Assembly: GCA_018340375.1 (NCBI GenBank)
Contig: JAFFJZ010000017.1
Location: forward strand, 1,416,001 to 1,480,000
Source of the DNA: Gonatopus flavifemur
Taxonomy: Eukaryota > Arthropoda > Insecta > Hymenoptera > Dryinidae
Direction of reading: 5' to 3'
Length of the DNA stretch: 64,000 nucleotides
Part shown: positions 10,626 to 22,513 of the stretch, piece after piece
Layout: each line of letters starts with the position of its first letter
How positions within the stretch are numbered: position 1 is the stretch's first letter
Notes under the pieces: generated by a model
What the model was told of the DNA's origin: nothing
What the model saw: the letters and a program-made list of their open reading frames with translations, nothing else
The model's database searches: none
Position numbers and translations under genes: made by a program

Positions 10626-12380
10626 CTAGAGATATGAGATATGACGTAAGAGATTGTGAAGTACAAGGGTAGCTTTAATAAATTTCGTAACACTTTCTGG
10701 TCGCGCATTTATTGTTTTTTTTATATATACCTCACCTATGGGTGGGTATTCAAAAACAATTCTCTGTGATTCGTCTGGCTCGTGATAAGCGGTAATTGAA
10801 AATATTCTCTGTATCATCCAAAAAAGTTCTTGAATACGGTGTGAAGAATTTTTTCTCAATTTAGAAATAGAATCACCAATAAAAGCCGGGAACACTTGTA
10901 TTTCTGAATTTGGCGAACATTGTTTATCGTCAAGTATGTTTAATAAAAGTCCCTTCTGATAAAATTTGGCTATCCAAATTTCCTCCATATAATCCAACGC
11001 CATACAAGGTAAATTCATATCTATACTTCCCTTAGTTAATGATACAACGCTATGATATTTTTCATAATAACCATAGAATGAACCTGATTTTGGTGGAGCT
11101 GTAATGGCTACATGTTTTTCATCAACAGCACCCAGACAGGAAGGAAAATTCCAATAATTTCGGAAACCATCCATGATACATGACCATTCTTTTGTTGTTG
11201 GAGGTTTCAAATATTTCTCACTCATTACACTGTGAATTTTCATGCAGAGTTCTTTAATAATTGAATGAACTGTTGATACACCAAGACGATAATCTAATGC
11301 AATTGAAATCACGTCGTTCCCAGAACTCAAAAATCTGAAAGTGAATAATAATTTCATACTGATGCTAACAAAGGCTTCTGTGATTAATGAATGGTAATGC
11401 AAGTTTCCTTATAGCTTAGAGCGTGCATATACTATACTACTGGAGCAAGTATTCCATATGAAAACAATGTTGCAAGACCGATCTCGTCTGTACGGACAGA
11501 GAAGGCAGTAAAATTCAGGGGGACCTTCCTTGCTAATTATTGTTGATTGATCATAACGGAATCAATATTTTCCATTGAGAAAGCTTATAAACACCAACTA
11601 TCAAGACAGATCGTCCTGACTTTCATGACTTTTCCATTCGACATTCCTCGAACCAATGTTGTAGTTGAATGCTTGCTCCAGCAGTATATGGTCTAAGCCT
11701 TACAACAGTATGTTTCCCCATGATTATTTTTGAATTTTCTATCAATTGTCAAATAATCTCTGGAAATTTTAATGGAATGCAATGTAGTAATCTATACGAG
11801 TCAAAAAGAATGTGGAGCTGATCCTGTAAAAAAAGAATCATTGAAATGATTGGTTCTTATTACAATGAAATGTTTCCAATGAGAATGTGTGAACTTCGAA
11901 TTAGCCTTTCGAGGATTGAATTATTCTAAATGAGTTCGAATCATTTTCAGTCAAAAATTTGCACCATCAATTGGTTTGAATGATTTTGTTTCTACAGGGC
12001 AGCTTATTGTTAGCAAGACATTTTATGCTATGAACTTCCATGCAACATCAAAAACATTTATAATTAACCAATTATGAAATGTTATTATTGCATACATTAA
12101 TGTCACAATCAAACGTTCTTTTACGTAAGTATTGTTCCATTGTACTTGGAATGTGATCACACGTATTTGAAGACATTCGCGTATACTTATGAAACATCAC
12201 TGAATCTGATTTCAATTCCTGAAATAAGGTATAGTAATGTCCTGCATTTTGTCGCCTCTGATTGATGGGTTCGACCCATATACGTCGAGGTTTCTGCAAC
12301 CTTTTCATTTTTCTGCAATTGAGGCTCATTTTTATCCCCATTAGGACTAAGAGGATTATCGATACATCCGAATCATCCAT
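10626..12380 (-). pseudogene. PIF/Harbinger transposase, N-terminal and catalytic exons, decayed
   Basis: The N-terminal segment (12380-12072) has RRIWVEPINQRRQNAG, YYTLFQELK, MFHKYTRM and MEQYLRK, characteristic of the start of Harbinger (HARBI1-like) transposases. The catalytic segment (11402-10626) has FTFRFLSSGND, LGVSTVHSIIKELC, YLKPPTTKEW and NFPSCLGAVDEKHV with the first Asp. FIGDS is in the place of the second Asp and RIQELF in the place of the glutamate, followed by LVLHNLLR. The part between VVSLTKG and FIGDS is garbled. The 670 bp between the two exons contain a MITE (11406-11708). The gene faces the MADF-like fragments at 6912-9407, as in two-gene Harbinger elements. I could not identify its TIRs. 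Confidence 0.88.
11406..11708. mobile_element. MITE in the Harbinger gene
   Basis: CATATACT...CTGGAGCAAG near 11425-11450 pairs with an inverted copy near 11672-11690. The match continues outward over a GCTTAGA block on both sides. The ~300-bp element is non-coding and lies between the two recognisable transposase exons. Confidence 0.65.
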
Positions 12381-12732
12381 TTTCTAAAATCATACAAAAT
12401 TAATTTCAATGACAAATACGAAATGCATGTTTATATTGGAAAAAAGATGAATATCTGTTCAACAAATTTAGACACAGTTCAAAAATGTATGCAAACATTT
12501 TCTGAGAAAGTAGAAGCAAGAGTAGGTGACTACTCTCCACTGCTAGGAATTTTTCATACAGAACCATAGGTTACTGAAAAAAGAATTATGATTTACTATA
12601 CATCATGAATAGTTTTTATTGAGCGTTTGAATCGGCCATTCATTATAGAACCTGTCATTTTAATTCTTGTGATTTTATTCAAATGGTGTTGGATAACAAA
12701 CATTCAATGAATGCTCCAAGCTTATTGTAGTA

Positions 12733-12984
12733 TAATATTGTTTATCTTCATTGGAATAAATTGATCGAGCTCGTGAACTGTATGATTCGTCAGCGCGTGT
12801 CCGCTCGCGTCAAGCTCCAACGCACAAGTGAATATAGAAGAAAAAAAGGGCGTGAAGAGACCCATATAGAGGGCGGCACATACAAATTAGAGGCGAAGCA
12901 TTGCCTCTAATCAATTTGTTCGGCAGCAGCCAACCTCGAAACGCGGGTAACTCGAATATAATACGTACATATCAAATCCCTCAC
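12733..12984 (-). repeat. Direct repeat, left copy; possible LTR
   Basis: About 250 bp (TAATATTGTT... to ...ATCAAATCC) recur in the same orientation at 16693-16943 with roughly 90% identity by eye. Both copies contain a hairpin (GAGGCGAAGCATTGCCTC). They bracket minus-strand BEL/Pao pol remains, so they may be its LTRs; read on the minus strand they begin TGAGG. They lie only ~3.7 kb apart, so an LTR element would have to be internally deleted. Confidence 0.5.
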
Positions 12985-14734
12985 ATAGGCCCACCTTGAG
13001 ACCTATCACTCCTAACATGAATACCATAAATTGTGAACTTAAATGCTAAATATCATTTAATTGAATGATATTTTGATTGTCGCCTGATATGCGTTACATC
13101 GAAAGGAAAATTGTTATATTACAAGTACTATTGACAATATACTTCGACCCTACGCTCTTGCGATTGCCCTGTCAGGCATTAAATTGGCATCAAGCGGTAA
13201 GCCAATTATAAGAAATATTTTATAATAATAATCATCAAAATTTTTACATTCTAAAGGTATATGATGTGTGATGTACCCACCAAAAACTCACCCTCCTCAC
13301 CTCTCAATTTTTCTTGTTTCTATACGAAATACCCATACAACAAAATAAGCTCCTCTAATCCATTCTTTAAATTTATCAAATACTTGTAGACACATTGAGA
13401 AAATCAAAATTACAACCCATGATAGAAAAGGAATTGAGAAACTTCTTTTGTTAGATAGGAACATTTTTGTTTACTCATTAATTAACTAAGTCGTGTAATC
13501 TTCCAACCTTTTATTGAAGAAAAAGCATCATTTTCAATCTCTCAATGTTTAGAAGATTTGAATTTTCAAAGTAGAAGAGTCAACACATTTTTTATATTGA
13601 TTATAATATTTTCCTTTCAACATTCCATCCATTTCTATTATGGAATATTGGTGTAAATGGATGTTTATTCATTAGCTTCATAATAACGGTATATGATTCT
13701 TGCATACAAATAACGCATCCAAGAAATATCGAAACAAGTTCGACATTCCGAAGTCCAAAGAGAACTGTCTTGCGCAAAATTATCCAACCACAGCAAATTA
13801 CATTCCGGTCAAAGGTTCGCGAATGAACAATTGCGAACGACTTCCTTTCAACCACGCACTCAAAGAAAGAATCAATCGAAACTTGTAGGAAATTGAAAAT
13901 CATTGTAATTTGAGAGCGCGTTGGAGATGAACTCGTTACATTCAGGAATACAAGAATTATTTCCCCTATATATACGAAGCGAAGATGAAAACACGCATAC
14001 ATGGGGTGAAGTTCAAGACAAAATTCTTTTTCACTTTCGTATCTTTTCATTTGACACCTGACACGAAGTTATTTAGTTCATTTCCCAGGAATCAAGCAAA
14101 TCAATATAATCTATACGGGCAAATTTATACTTCAATATTCATACACGAATTTCACAACGCGGAAACATAACACAAATATTTGCAAAATTGCTGAGACTGC
14201 ATCGAGCTGAGTCCAAAGTGCAGTGCACCTTTCCTTCTATCCTTTTTTCAGTCTATCAATCCTTCTCACACCCATCAGATTAAGCACGAGCATAGCAACC
14301 GAGGCACGTTGGCCAAAATCAGCAAAAGACCGATGGCGTGATTCCCCACTCTCATGAAATGAATATCATCGCTCCTTAAATAAGGAGAAAATCGATGAAA
14401 AGGCAGAGTATACTTTCGGGAGAATACGGAGTTCACGCTTCGCACAAGCTTTTACACGAGAACTCGGCTTACTAATTTGAACTTCGATTATTTTTCGCGT
14501 TCTGTACCGAGTGTGAATTACGCGCGAGTTCGACGTGCCGTAGATTTGGACGGATTACCCTTCCGACCAAAGTCTCGTTTGGTTGCTCTCATCCTATAAT
14601 TTCTCAGCACTCGAAATCCTTATTTCGAGTTAGAATTAGTAGAGTCAGTGCGTCCAGGCACTGCGATTCAAAATCTACATCGATATGAAATTTTTTTGAA
14701 AAATTAGAACCATCAGAAACAATCTAGTTAGGGA
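12985..14734. other. Region without identifiable genes between direct repeat and BEL/Pao remains
   Basis: Short frames exist (e.g. 13601-14050 minus) but none shows domains, repeats or coding character. If the direct repeats are LTRs this would be the degenerate 3' internal part of the retroelement. Confidence 0.5.
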
Positions 14735-16012
14735 CATGCCACCAAAGACGACAATCAATTGATGCGAGCGGCAGTAAACCCCTAGAAAGGCAATCCGCGG
14801 GGTTGGTTTCAGTGGTCACATGACGCCAATCATCAGCAGAGCTCAATCGCTAGATTTCCCCGATCCTATTAGCAGCGAAGGTGCAAAACCTTCTACTACA
14901 TGAATGAATCCAATGAAGGACCATCATTGAATCAGTCCAACAAAACCTTGATTCAATTAAAATAGGCAGAGCTCTAAATACTTTATCCATCAACTTGGAA
15001 AGTAATAATGCTCCACATAGCTCCAAACCCGGAATGGACAACTTTACAAGGGTGCAACTCGAGATTTCGCACAAATCAAAACTGAAATTTTCTCACCCTT
15101 CGAATTCTGTGATACTAAATAAATACAACCGCCGTAAGCACTTTCGCTGGCATTACAAAATCCATGAAGCTCAGACGCACCAGCATCGTCCAAGCCAACA
15201 ATTCTCCGATCAACTCCAAATTTGCCTATAAACTGCATCTGATCTTCCATAGTAAGCCATTGATGACATATTTCAGGGGGTAATGGCTCATCCCAACCAA
15301 GTTTAAGACGCCAAATGTCTTGTAAAGTCAATTTCGCTATTAATACTGTGGGCCCCACCGGTCCGAGATGGTCAGAAATGGTGGAGAGTTTGGAAAGGAT
15401 GCATCGCTTAGTGATGCTGGAACACGCTAACCTCTGTTTCGATTGATCGTATAAAAACTGATCCGAAGTGCATGACCAGGCCATACCTAATGTGTGAGCT
15501 TCCTGGACGTTTTCAGATGGCGAATGAATGCCCTCGGTTGAATTATAACCATTCGGATTTGATATTTCGGTGCAATCAGAAGACCAACTTCTCAATTCGA
15601 AACCCCCTCTACGCCATAAAGCGGTTGTTTGTTCACGGATGATTTTACCTTCTTCAATTGTGTCTGCCCCTGTAATCATGTCATCAACGTAAAAATCACG
15701 CGAAATGATGTGAGCACCAATGGGAAAATCATTGGTTTCCTGATCAGCCAAAACGCGGATGGCTTTGATGGCAAGGTATGGAGCTGAGTCCATGCCATAA
15801 GTTACAGTTGTGAGCTCATATATACTGAAATCATGATTACAGTTACCCCTCCAAACAATTCGCTGTAAGGGTTTTTGTTCCTCGCTTGTAAGTGCCTGGC
15901 GGTACATTTTCGCAATATCCGCGGTAATCCCAATTCTAAAGCTACGGAAACGCAAGAGGATGGAGAGAAGGTCATCCTGCAGCACGGGTCCCACCATGAG
16001 CACATCATTTAA
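14735..16012 (-). pseudogene. BEL/Pao retrotransposon pol fragment (reverse transcriptase to RNase H)
   Basis: Reading from 16012 downward: PLNDVLMVGP, the entry to the BEL/Pao reverse transcriptase; ITADIAKMYRQ; DFYVDDMITGA with the YVDD catalytic box; LGMAWSC; and the RNase-H-like HGFCNASESAYGG and CAKSRVAPL. A frame change near 15060 leads to LSIPGLELCGALL and CWTDSMMVLHWI, and a second change near 14850 to NPADCLSRGL and LWWHVPN. This order and these motifs are diagnostic for BEL/Pao pol. Gag, protease, the start of RT and integrase are absent. The upstream end is cut exactly where an R2-like fragment begins. Confidence 0.92.
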
Positions 16013-16470
16013 AGGAACGCCCGTATCGCTTTTAGAGGATGCTCTGGTGTACTCGGGTGTGCCTCATGTCTTCCTCAACATCTGGAAGTCCATGTACAAT
16101 GAATGCGTGACCCGCGTGCGTACCACCAAGGGGTACACCGGTCCCATCCCCATCCGGGAGAGGGTTCGTCAAGGTTGTCCACTGAGTCCAGTGACCTTTA
16201 ACCTCGCTTTCGAGTCTGTTCTGCGTAAATTGGATGGGCTTGAGGTGGGTTACACGATTCAAGGTCAGCGGTGCAACAAACTGGCGTACACGGATGACGT
16301 GGCTCTCATTGCCGACACCCCTGAAGGAATGAGGGAATTGCTTAGGACAGTGGAGGTTGAAGCCGTGTCGATTGGGCTGCGGTTTCACATTTGTGTTGAG
16401 ACTGAGCGATGTGTGATATGGGTGGACCCGTTGGTGTCACCCATTTATATTATACAAAGCTAATTGTGAG
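16013..16470 (+). pseudogene. R2-like non-LTR reverse transcriptase fragment
   Basis: The plus-strand frame has IRERVRQGCPLSPVTFNLAF (RT domain 4), then LAYTDDVALIADTPEGM with the catalytic box as YTDD instead of the more common YADD, then AVSIGLRF. The style matches R2/NeSL/CRE-type restriction-endonuclease LINEs rather than Jockey or RTE, but the subfamily is not settled. It is truncated on both sides, with no start and no C-terminal endonuclease, and abuts oppositely oriented BEL/Pao sequence at its left edge. Confidence 0.75.
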
Positions 16471-16692
16471 ACTGAAGTCATCGAATAGCCCATAGTGGGC
16501 TAAAATCTATTCATTGGAGCACCCCCTGGAGCCAGATGAAAATTAATATTCTATCACCAAAATGCATAATTGTTTCATTTGTATTATTTTATATTTTCCT
16601 ATGTACTTATTACTGTAAGTCAGGCCTCAGTGCCATATTGTATTCGCCCCCGGGGGTCAAACCCTGGGGAGCATTTTTTGGAAAATCAAACT

Positions 16693-16943
16693 TAATATTG
16701 TTGATCTTCATTGAAATAAACTGATCGAGCTAGTGAACTGTATAATTCATCAGCGCGTGTTCACCCGCGTCAAGCTCCAACGCACAAGTGAATATGGAAG
16801 AAAAAAAGGGAGTGAAGAGGCCCATATAGAGGGCAACACATACAAATCGGAGGCGAAGCATTGCCTCTAATCAATTTGGTTGGCAGCAGCCAACCTCGAA
16901 ACGCGGGTAACTCGAATTCAATACGTACATATCAAATCCTCAA
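16693..16943 (-). repeat. Direct repeat, right copy; possible LTR
   Basis: Partner of 12733-12984 in the same orientation, including the GAGGCGAAGCATTGCCTC hairpin. Between the R2-like piece and this repeat (16471-16692) I see nothing recognisable. Confidence 0.5.
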
Positions 16944-19573
16944 CAAATGGTAATATAACTTTCTGAGAGGAATGATTCTCAATAGTTCCCTATGGTAAAT
17001 TGCAAACTACAAATCAATAGAGGATTAGCGATTTTCAAGTACAGACCTTCAACGAATTACCAATTCGAAACAATCAATAAAACCAATTCGTTTTTCCGAA
17101 AGTTTTCTCCGAAAAATTCTGAGCAGGGTGTTACTATTGCATTATCTATAGTAATTAATTTCCTCATAAATATCATCCATAAAGAATCAATAGATTGTAC
17201 GCTCAATTCAATCAATTGATAATGAGATGTCATGAATATTAGTAGATTTTCATCGAAAATCAGATAAACGACGCGATAATAATATTTTTGAGGTTAGAAT
17301 AGAGAATATATAAGAAAACTAGACTATAAATATTAAAATTTACAATAAAATATTCATTACTCTTGTATTTGAGACATTTTGAATCATATTGAAAATAAAA
17401 TATTGAATTTCTCAATACCTACAGTTTATTTTTTCATTAATTATAATGCCGCTGTTTCCCCGCTCTTATTTCGGTTCGGATATCTTCGATATATAATTGA
17501 GTGGGTGTGTTTCTGCTTGTGTCCATCCACTGAGACGCAAACTTCTATGTTTATGCTTGCGCTTACGCTTATATTTATGCTCTTACCTCATGGCTGTTCT
17601 TATTCGTTTATGTGTTTAGTCCTCAAGTGGTTATCGCATAGGGACCCTCAATTACCATCTTCGTGATTGATGTTTTCATTGAATGTTTGATAAATTCACT
17701 GTTACGAATAATCTATAAAAGCTCATTGACGAATAGGAAAATGAATAGTTTTCAATAGAATCCATTGATATTCAATCAGAAAGTTCATCATTCGTAATAG
17801 AATCTAATAGAATATTTCTACTTGCGTTGATACAAGGTGGGAATTCCGCTGAAACCCATATGGAATCATTGTAGGACCATGGTGAGAGCATGGTATGACT
17901 TTCATGATAATTGATTAATCAAAAAGGAGAAAACAGTGGGCTAATTATCAGCAGAGTATTTTTCCACGTGGTCTTCATTTTTCTGTTTGTCTGAAAATTA
18001 TAGAACCTTCCAGAATGAGATTTGTTTGCGTGGACATCTTTGTCCAATTTCGACCATTTCAACCAAAAATTCTGGAAAAATCCGAGCCGACAAAAATTTT
18101 CAAACCCACAATAAAAACCAATGATTGCTAAAATGGTGTTGACCCCGGCTGATCTTTTTGTATTATCACATGTAACAGTACATTATCAAAATTGGGCCAA
18201 GCTTCTACCCTATTCGCACCAATCGCGATATCTGTCTCATTTTGTACCACTATCGCGCCAACCTTGTGCCAAACTAGGGCCAATCATCATGCACCGATCA
18301 CAAATCCGGAATTACATGACTGCTTATCAGCATTACTCGTGTCACGTAATCACGTACTTGAGCATGGATGCTTGTGCACTCATGTGTGAAATTTTGGCAC
18401 AATTATTCATAATCAATGCTTGTTTTGCCGCTTTTGTCAAGCGTGTGTCTATGCAGCGGCTATTCTTGGAATATTTCAAATGTACCATGACCGACTGATC
18501 ATTCGAAACAATGGGACGATTATGAAATGATATTGACCTAATCAGTTTTAGCCAGAACCTCCCCAGTCGAAAAATGATTCTTCCTTTCCCCCGACATATG
18601 GCAGAAATTCCCTGATCTTCCATATGTAGAGGGGAAAGAGGAATCACTTTCCGACTCGGGCTGTCTCTGGTACACGTGTCATCCCTTGGACAAGCTTGGG
18701 TTGTTTTTAGTCTTATCATGTTTATCTGCATGGGTGACAAGAAAAATTTTCCGACAATTCTCCAAGAATAACACTAAAATTCAAGGACTGTTCAATAGAG
18801 GTCCATTGAACGTCTGGAAATTTAAAGCTCCATTGAACTTTCCAATGAATTTATGTATCTCAGATAGAAAAATTCCTCAATAATTGTATCATAATACTGA
18901 CATGCGTGCGGGGACATGTTCGCATCATGTTGTCAAGGTGTGTTGCAACAAGAACTGTTATTGCCCTGGTGGGAACATTTTGCTGAAAATCACTGACATT
19001 CTCAGAGATTTGCAGTGAACAGTTTTTCAGAGGATTTCAGAGGATTCATATTTTTTCGGAGAGTCTCAGTAATTTTCAGAAAAATTCAGGGTTTTTCACA
19101 GATGTTCATGAATATTTAGAAAAATTCTCAGTGAAAAACGTGCCCGATGAGGGAGAGGTTTTCAGAATTTTTCAAAGATTTGCAGAGTATTTCAAGATTT
19201 TTCAGAGTTTGAAAATATTTCTATAGGTTTTCAGAGTTTTTGAGATTCTTCCAGGATTTGTCAGTGTTTTTCAGAGTGTTTCAGTGAGATTCACAGTTTT
19301 GCAGCAAAATTCAGAGAAATTTCCAGAGATTTTCAGTTGAACTCTTTTCACCAGGATGGTGGCAAACCGAGGTGATGATAACATAGCAAACACATCATGT
19401 TTACATTCTATGCATTATCGCAAGTTGAGCGAACTCCATGATAGTATGTTTACGGCACGTTTGTTACAAATTATTCAAAGCACGTTCTTCTATCCGGGTA
19501 TAATGAACCTACATTTGATCTAAAAGGTATGCATTCTCTTGAAGTTGTTTGCATTTTTACCGAACTAAATATA
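16944..19573. other. No gene recognised
   Basis: AT-rich DNA with short uninformative frames. A stretch near 17637-17660 (CATAGGGACCCTCAATTA) resembles the junction sequence at the edges of the foldback core (25430 and 27968). At ~18990-19340 there is a degenerate repeat built on TTTTCAGAG/AGATTT words. Confidence 0.5.
18990..19340 (+). repeat. Cryptically simple TTTTCAGAG-rich tract
   Basis: The word TTTTCAGAG and variants (TTCAGAGGATT, TTTTCAGAGTTT, GTTTCAGTGAG) recur every 10-25 bp for about 350 bp without a fixed period. This is a slippage-generated simple region, not coding. Confidence 0.7.
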
Positions 19574-20228
19574 GGGGAAATACGTACAAAAGACATAGAC
19601 GGGTAAAATGACATAGGGGGGTTATTTTAAATGTGGCGAGTCGGAAAGCGCCATCTGCTAATGTATTACGTGATTTAATCGCTGAATACTGACCTGTCAG
19701 TATACAGACGCTCTTCGCTCATTTGTTCACATGTTATGGCGTATTTGATGTTTTCGGCTGTTTGGAGTTTTTTTTCGAAGTGATAACTTTTTTATTTGAG
19801 GTGAGTTTTGAATTGTTTCACTAGTGTGAATAACACTTATATTGCTTCTCGATATCGTACCGCTATCATTCAATAACGTAGGTAAGAAGAAAAATCGTTT
19901 CATGTGTATATTTTTCATTTCAACAATCTCCACACCAAAGATGGACAAAATGACATAGGACAAATACGGACAAAATGACATAGTATGTCATTTAGTCCGT
20001 AATATCGTCATATTTTCGATGCATACATAGAGATATTCTTATGATTATTGTGTTCGTCCGCTTTAAAATATAAAGTAGAAAGAGATGATCCGTTATTTAA
20101 AGACGAAAAATATGTGTATCACAATTTTTATATGGAATATAAATAATTTAGCCTTCTCATTTTTCATTTTAATAAACAGAATAGATTTTCGTACATCCCC
20201 TTCTTCCTTCGTTCATAAAGCTCACATT

Positions 20229-22251
20229 ATGCCGAGGAATTACCAACGAAAAACGGATCGACAATCATGGAGCCAGGAATCAATGGAAAAAGCTATCCAA
20301 GCTGTTCAAGATAAAAGAATGGGATGGCTACTAGCGGCGAAAACGTTTGGAGTACCGCAAGCTACACTTCGACGTCACGCTTTCAACAAAAATAAAGTTT
20401 TGCAGCCTTATGTTAAAGGTCTAGGATATTATGAACCAGTGTTTTCCTTTGCCGTAGAAAGAGAATTAGTTGAACACTTGAAGCTCCTTGAACATCGTTT
20501 GTTTGGATCAACAAGAACATCGATTCAACGACTCGCTTTTGAATTAGCCGAGAAGAATGGTTTTTCCCATAATTTCAATCTCGACAAGAAGAGAGCTGGG
20601 CAAGAGTGGTTAGAGGGATTTCTCAGGCGTCACAAGGATATTTCTTTGCGTCAGCCAGAGGCTGCTTCTGCAGCACGTGCTCAAGCATTCAATAAGCCGC
20701 GAGTTAAAAAATTTTTTGACACGTTTGAAGAACTACTAGATACACATAATTTTACAGCAGATAAGATTTTCAACGCTGATGAATCTTGTCTTTCTACCCT
20801 TCAGAAACCGCAAAAAATATTGGCTACGACTGGTAGAAAGCAAGTTGGTTGCATCACCAGTGCTGAACGTGGACGTAACTCAACAGTTGTTTGTTGTGTA
20901 AGTGCCAGTGGCTCGTATATCCCCCCATGCATGATATTCCCAAGAGAAAACATGAAAAGTGAACTCATTGACGGAGCTCCTTCTGGTACCCTGGGATTGG
21001 CTGAACCTTCAGGATGGATGACAGCAGATGGATTTTTGAAGTGGTTACAACATTTCCAAAAGTGTGTAAAAGCAAGTCCCGAAGAAAAAGTTATTCTTAT
21101 TTTCGATGGGCATGCTAGTCACAAAAACATTGCAACCTTGGAATATGCTAGAGAGAACAGGATTATAATGGTTTGTCTACCACCACATTGTACTCATCGG
21201 ATGCAACCTCTTGATGTTTGCTTTTACGGACTTTTAAAAAATTATTACAATCAAGAAGTATCCAAATAGTTAAAATCACATCCAGGACGTGTTGTTACAC
21301 ATATACAGGTTAGCGGGTTATTCAAAGAAGCGTATGGGAAAGCTGCAACAGTACAAAACGCAGTTGAAGGTCTCAAAAGCACTGGGCTTTGGCCCTGCAA
21401 TCCAGAAATCTTTCCTGATTACATGTTTGAACCTGCAGAAACCACAAATATACTATTGGCGTCCCAGAATCCGACAACGAGTGATCTCCAAGATGACGTC
21501 ACAACTGAACCTCAGTCTGAACAAGGAGAAAACAATGTTATTTCCAGTGTTGATACGCCCACAGTTTCAGTATCTGCTCAGCAGCAAGCGAGTTCTTCAC
21601 TCATTCAAAATCCATCAAACTTGGCTTTCCCGATAGAACACGGAGAGAAATAGATACTAATGGTTAGAATACGAGGACAAGTATCCAGATTGTACAAATT
21701 TATTCTTGTCCCTAGTATCCATATGCTAAGGGGTATAATATATTTAATACTCCTTAGCATATGGATACTAAGGACAAGAATAAATTTGTACAATCTGGAT
21801 ACTTGTCCTCGTATACTAACCACTAGTAAATTTCTTATACCCATTAGTATCTATTTCTCTCCGTGAAGTTCTGTCTCCTATCTCACGAGGGCCATTTGTC
21901 AGTGGCCAAGGAAAACGTGAAGTGAAGAGTACAAGAACCATCACCGTTTTAACTTCCAGTCCTAACATCAAAGAAATAAAAATGAATGCTGCAATCAAAT
22001 ATCTACCTACAAATGCAAAACGAAAGGTCACTAAAAAGTGTTTTAGTACAGGCAGCAGCAAAGAAAATCCTATAAACAATGAACAAGATTCAGAAAATGA
22101 CTATTCTTGCATTTATTGCGACGACCTTTGGTCATGTTCTGAACCTGGAGAGGACTGGTTACGGTGCATGAAGTGTTCTAATTGGGCTCATGCTTCTTGT
22201 GCTAGTATATCTAGTAGAACCAAACACTTTATTTGTAATCTGTGCGCTTAG
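20229..22251 (+). pseudogene. pogo-like transposase with C-terminal zinc finger, one stop and one insertion
   Basis: I place the start at ATG 20229 (MPRNYQRKTDRQSW). An N-terminal psq-type HTH (MEKAIQAVQDKRMGWLLAA, then PQATLRRH) is followed by a CENP-B-type region (ARAQAFNKPRVKKFF). The DDE_1 core has its three acidic positions in FNADESCLST, LIFDGHASHKN and MQPLDVCFYG. A TAG near 21267 interrupts VSK*LKSHPG, and the same frame then continues (FKEAYGKAA, STGLWPCNPEIFPDYMF) to 21638. After the 227-bp palindrome the frame resumes with a Cys-rich end: CIYCDDLW, WLRCMKCSNWAHASC and FICNLCA, a PHD-like finger seen in many insect pogo/jerky-type transposases. It is otherwise intact. Confidence 0.92.
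21639..21865. mobile_element. 227-bp palindromic MITE inside the pogo transposase
   Basis: Two near-perfect ~100-bp arms (CACGGAGAGAAATAG at the left, its complement at the right) flank a short AT-rich centre near 21745. Removing it together with a duplicated AA (or GAA) rejoins the pogo frame without loss: IE is followed by VLSPISRGP. The element is therefore a clean insertion with a 2-3 bp duplication. Both strands show spurious open frames across it. Confidence 0.88.
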
Positions 22252-22513
22252 ATTCATATTTTTTCTTGTATGTCATTTTGTCCGTATCAACTATGTCATT
22301 TTGTCCATACTGTAAAGCCAAAATGGTTTTTCTTCAATTGTGATTCAAATTATTATATGTTCTGATGTTTTGTTTTTTCCTTAAAAAATCTCTATAATAT
22401 TTGTTAATTGGAGACCAAAGATGATGTCTGCCAGGTGATGGTATTCTATGTGATAAAATTAAAGATTTATATGCAAATCACAAAACAGTATGTCATTTTG
22501 TCCGTATTTCCCC

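Larger units (their letters stand above)
19574..22513 (+). mobile_element. pogo/Tigger-type DNA transposon, complete
   Basis: The ends GGGGAAATACG and CGTATTTCCCC are inverted copies with TA on both sides (19572-19573 and 22514-22515). Subterminal repeats of GACAAAATGACATA type occur several times near both ends (e.g. ~19600, ~19960-19990, ~22268-22310, ~22485), as expected for transposase-binding sites. A single transposase gene fills the interior on the plus strand. It carries one nonsense codon and one palindromic insertion (21639-21865). Confidence 0.92.

Noticed and set aside
21605..21866. Frames on both strands across 21605-21866
   Set aside because: They are the two strands of the 227-bp palindrome in the pogo gene.
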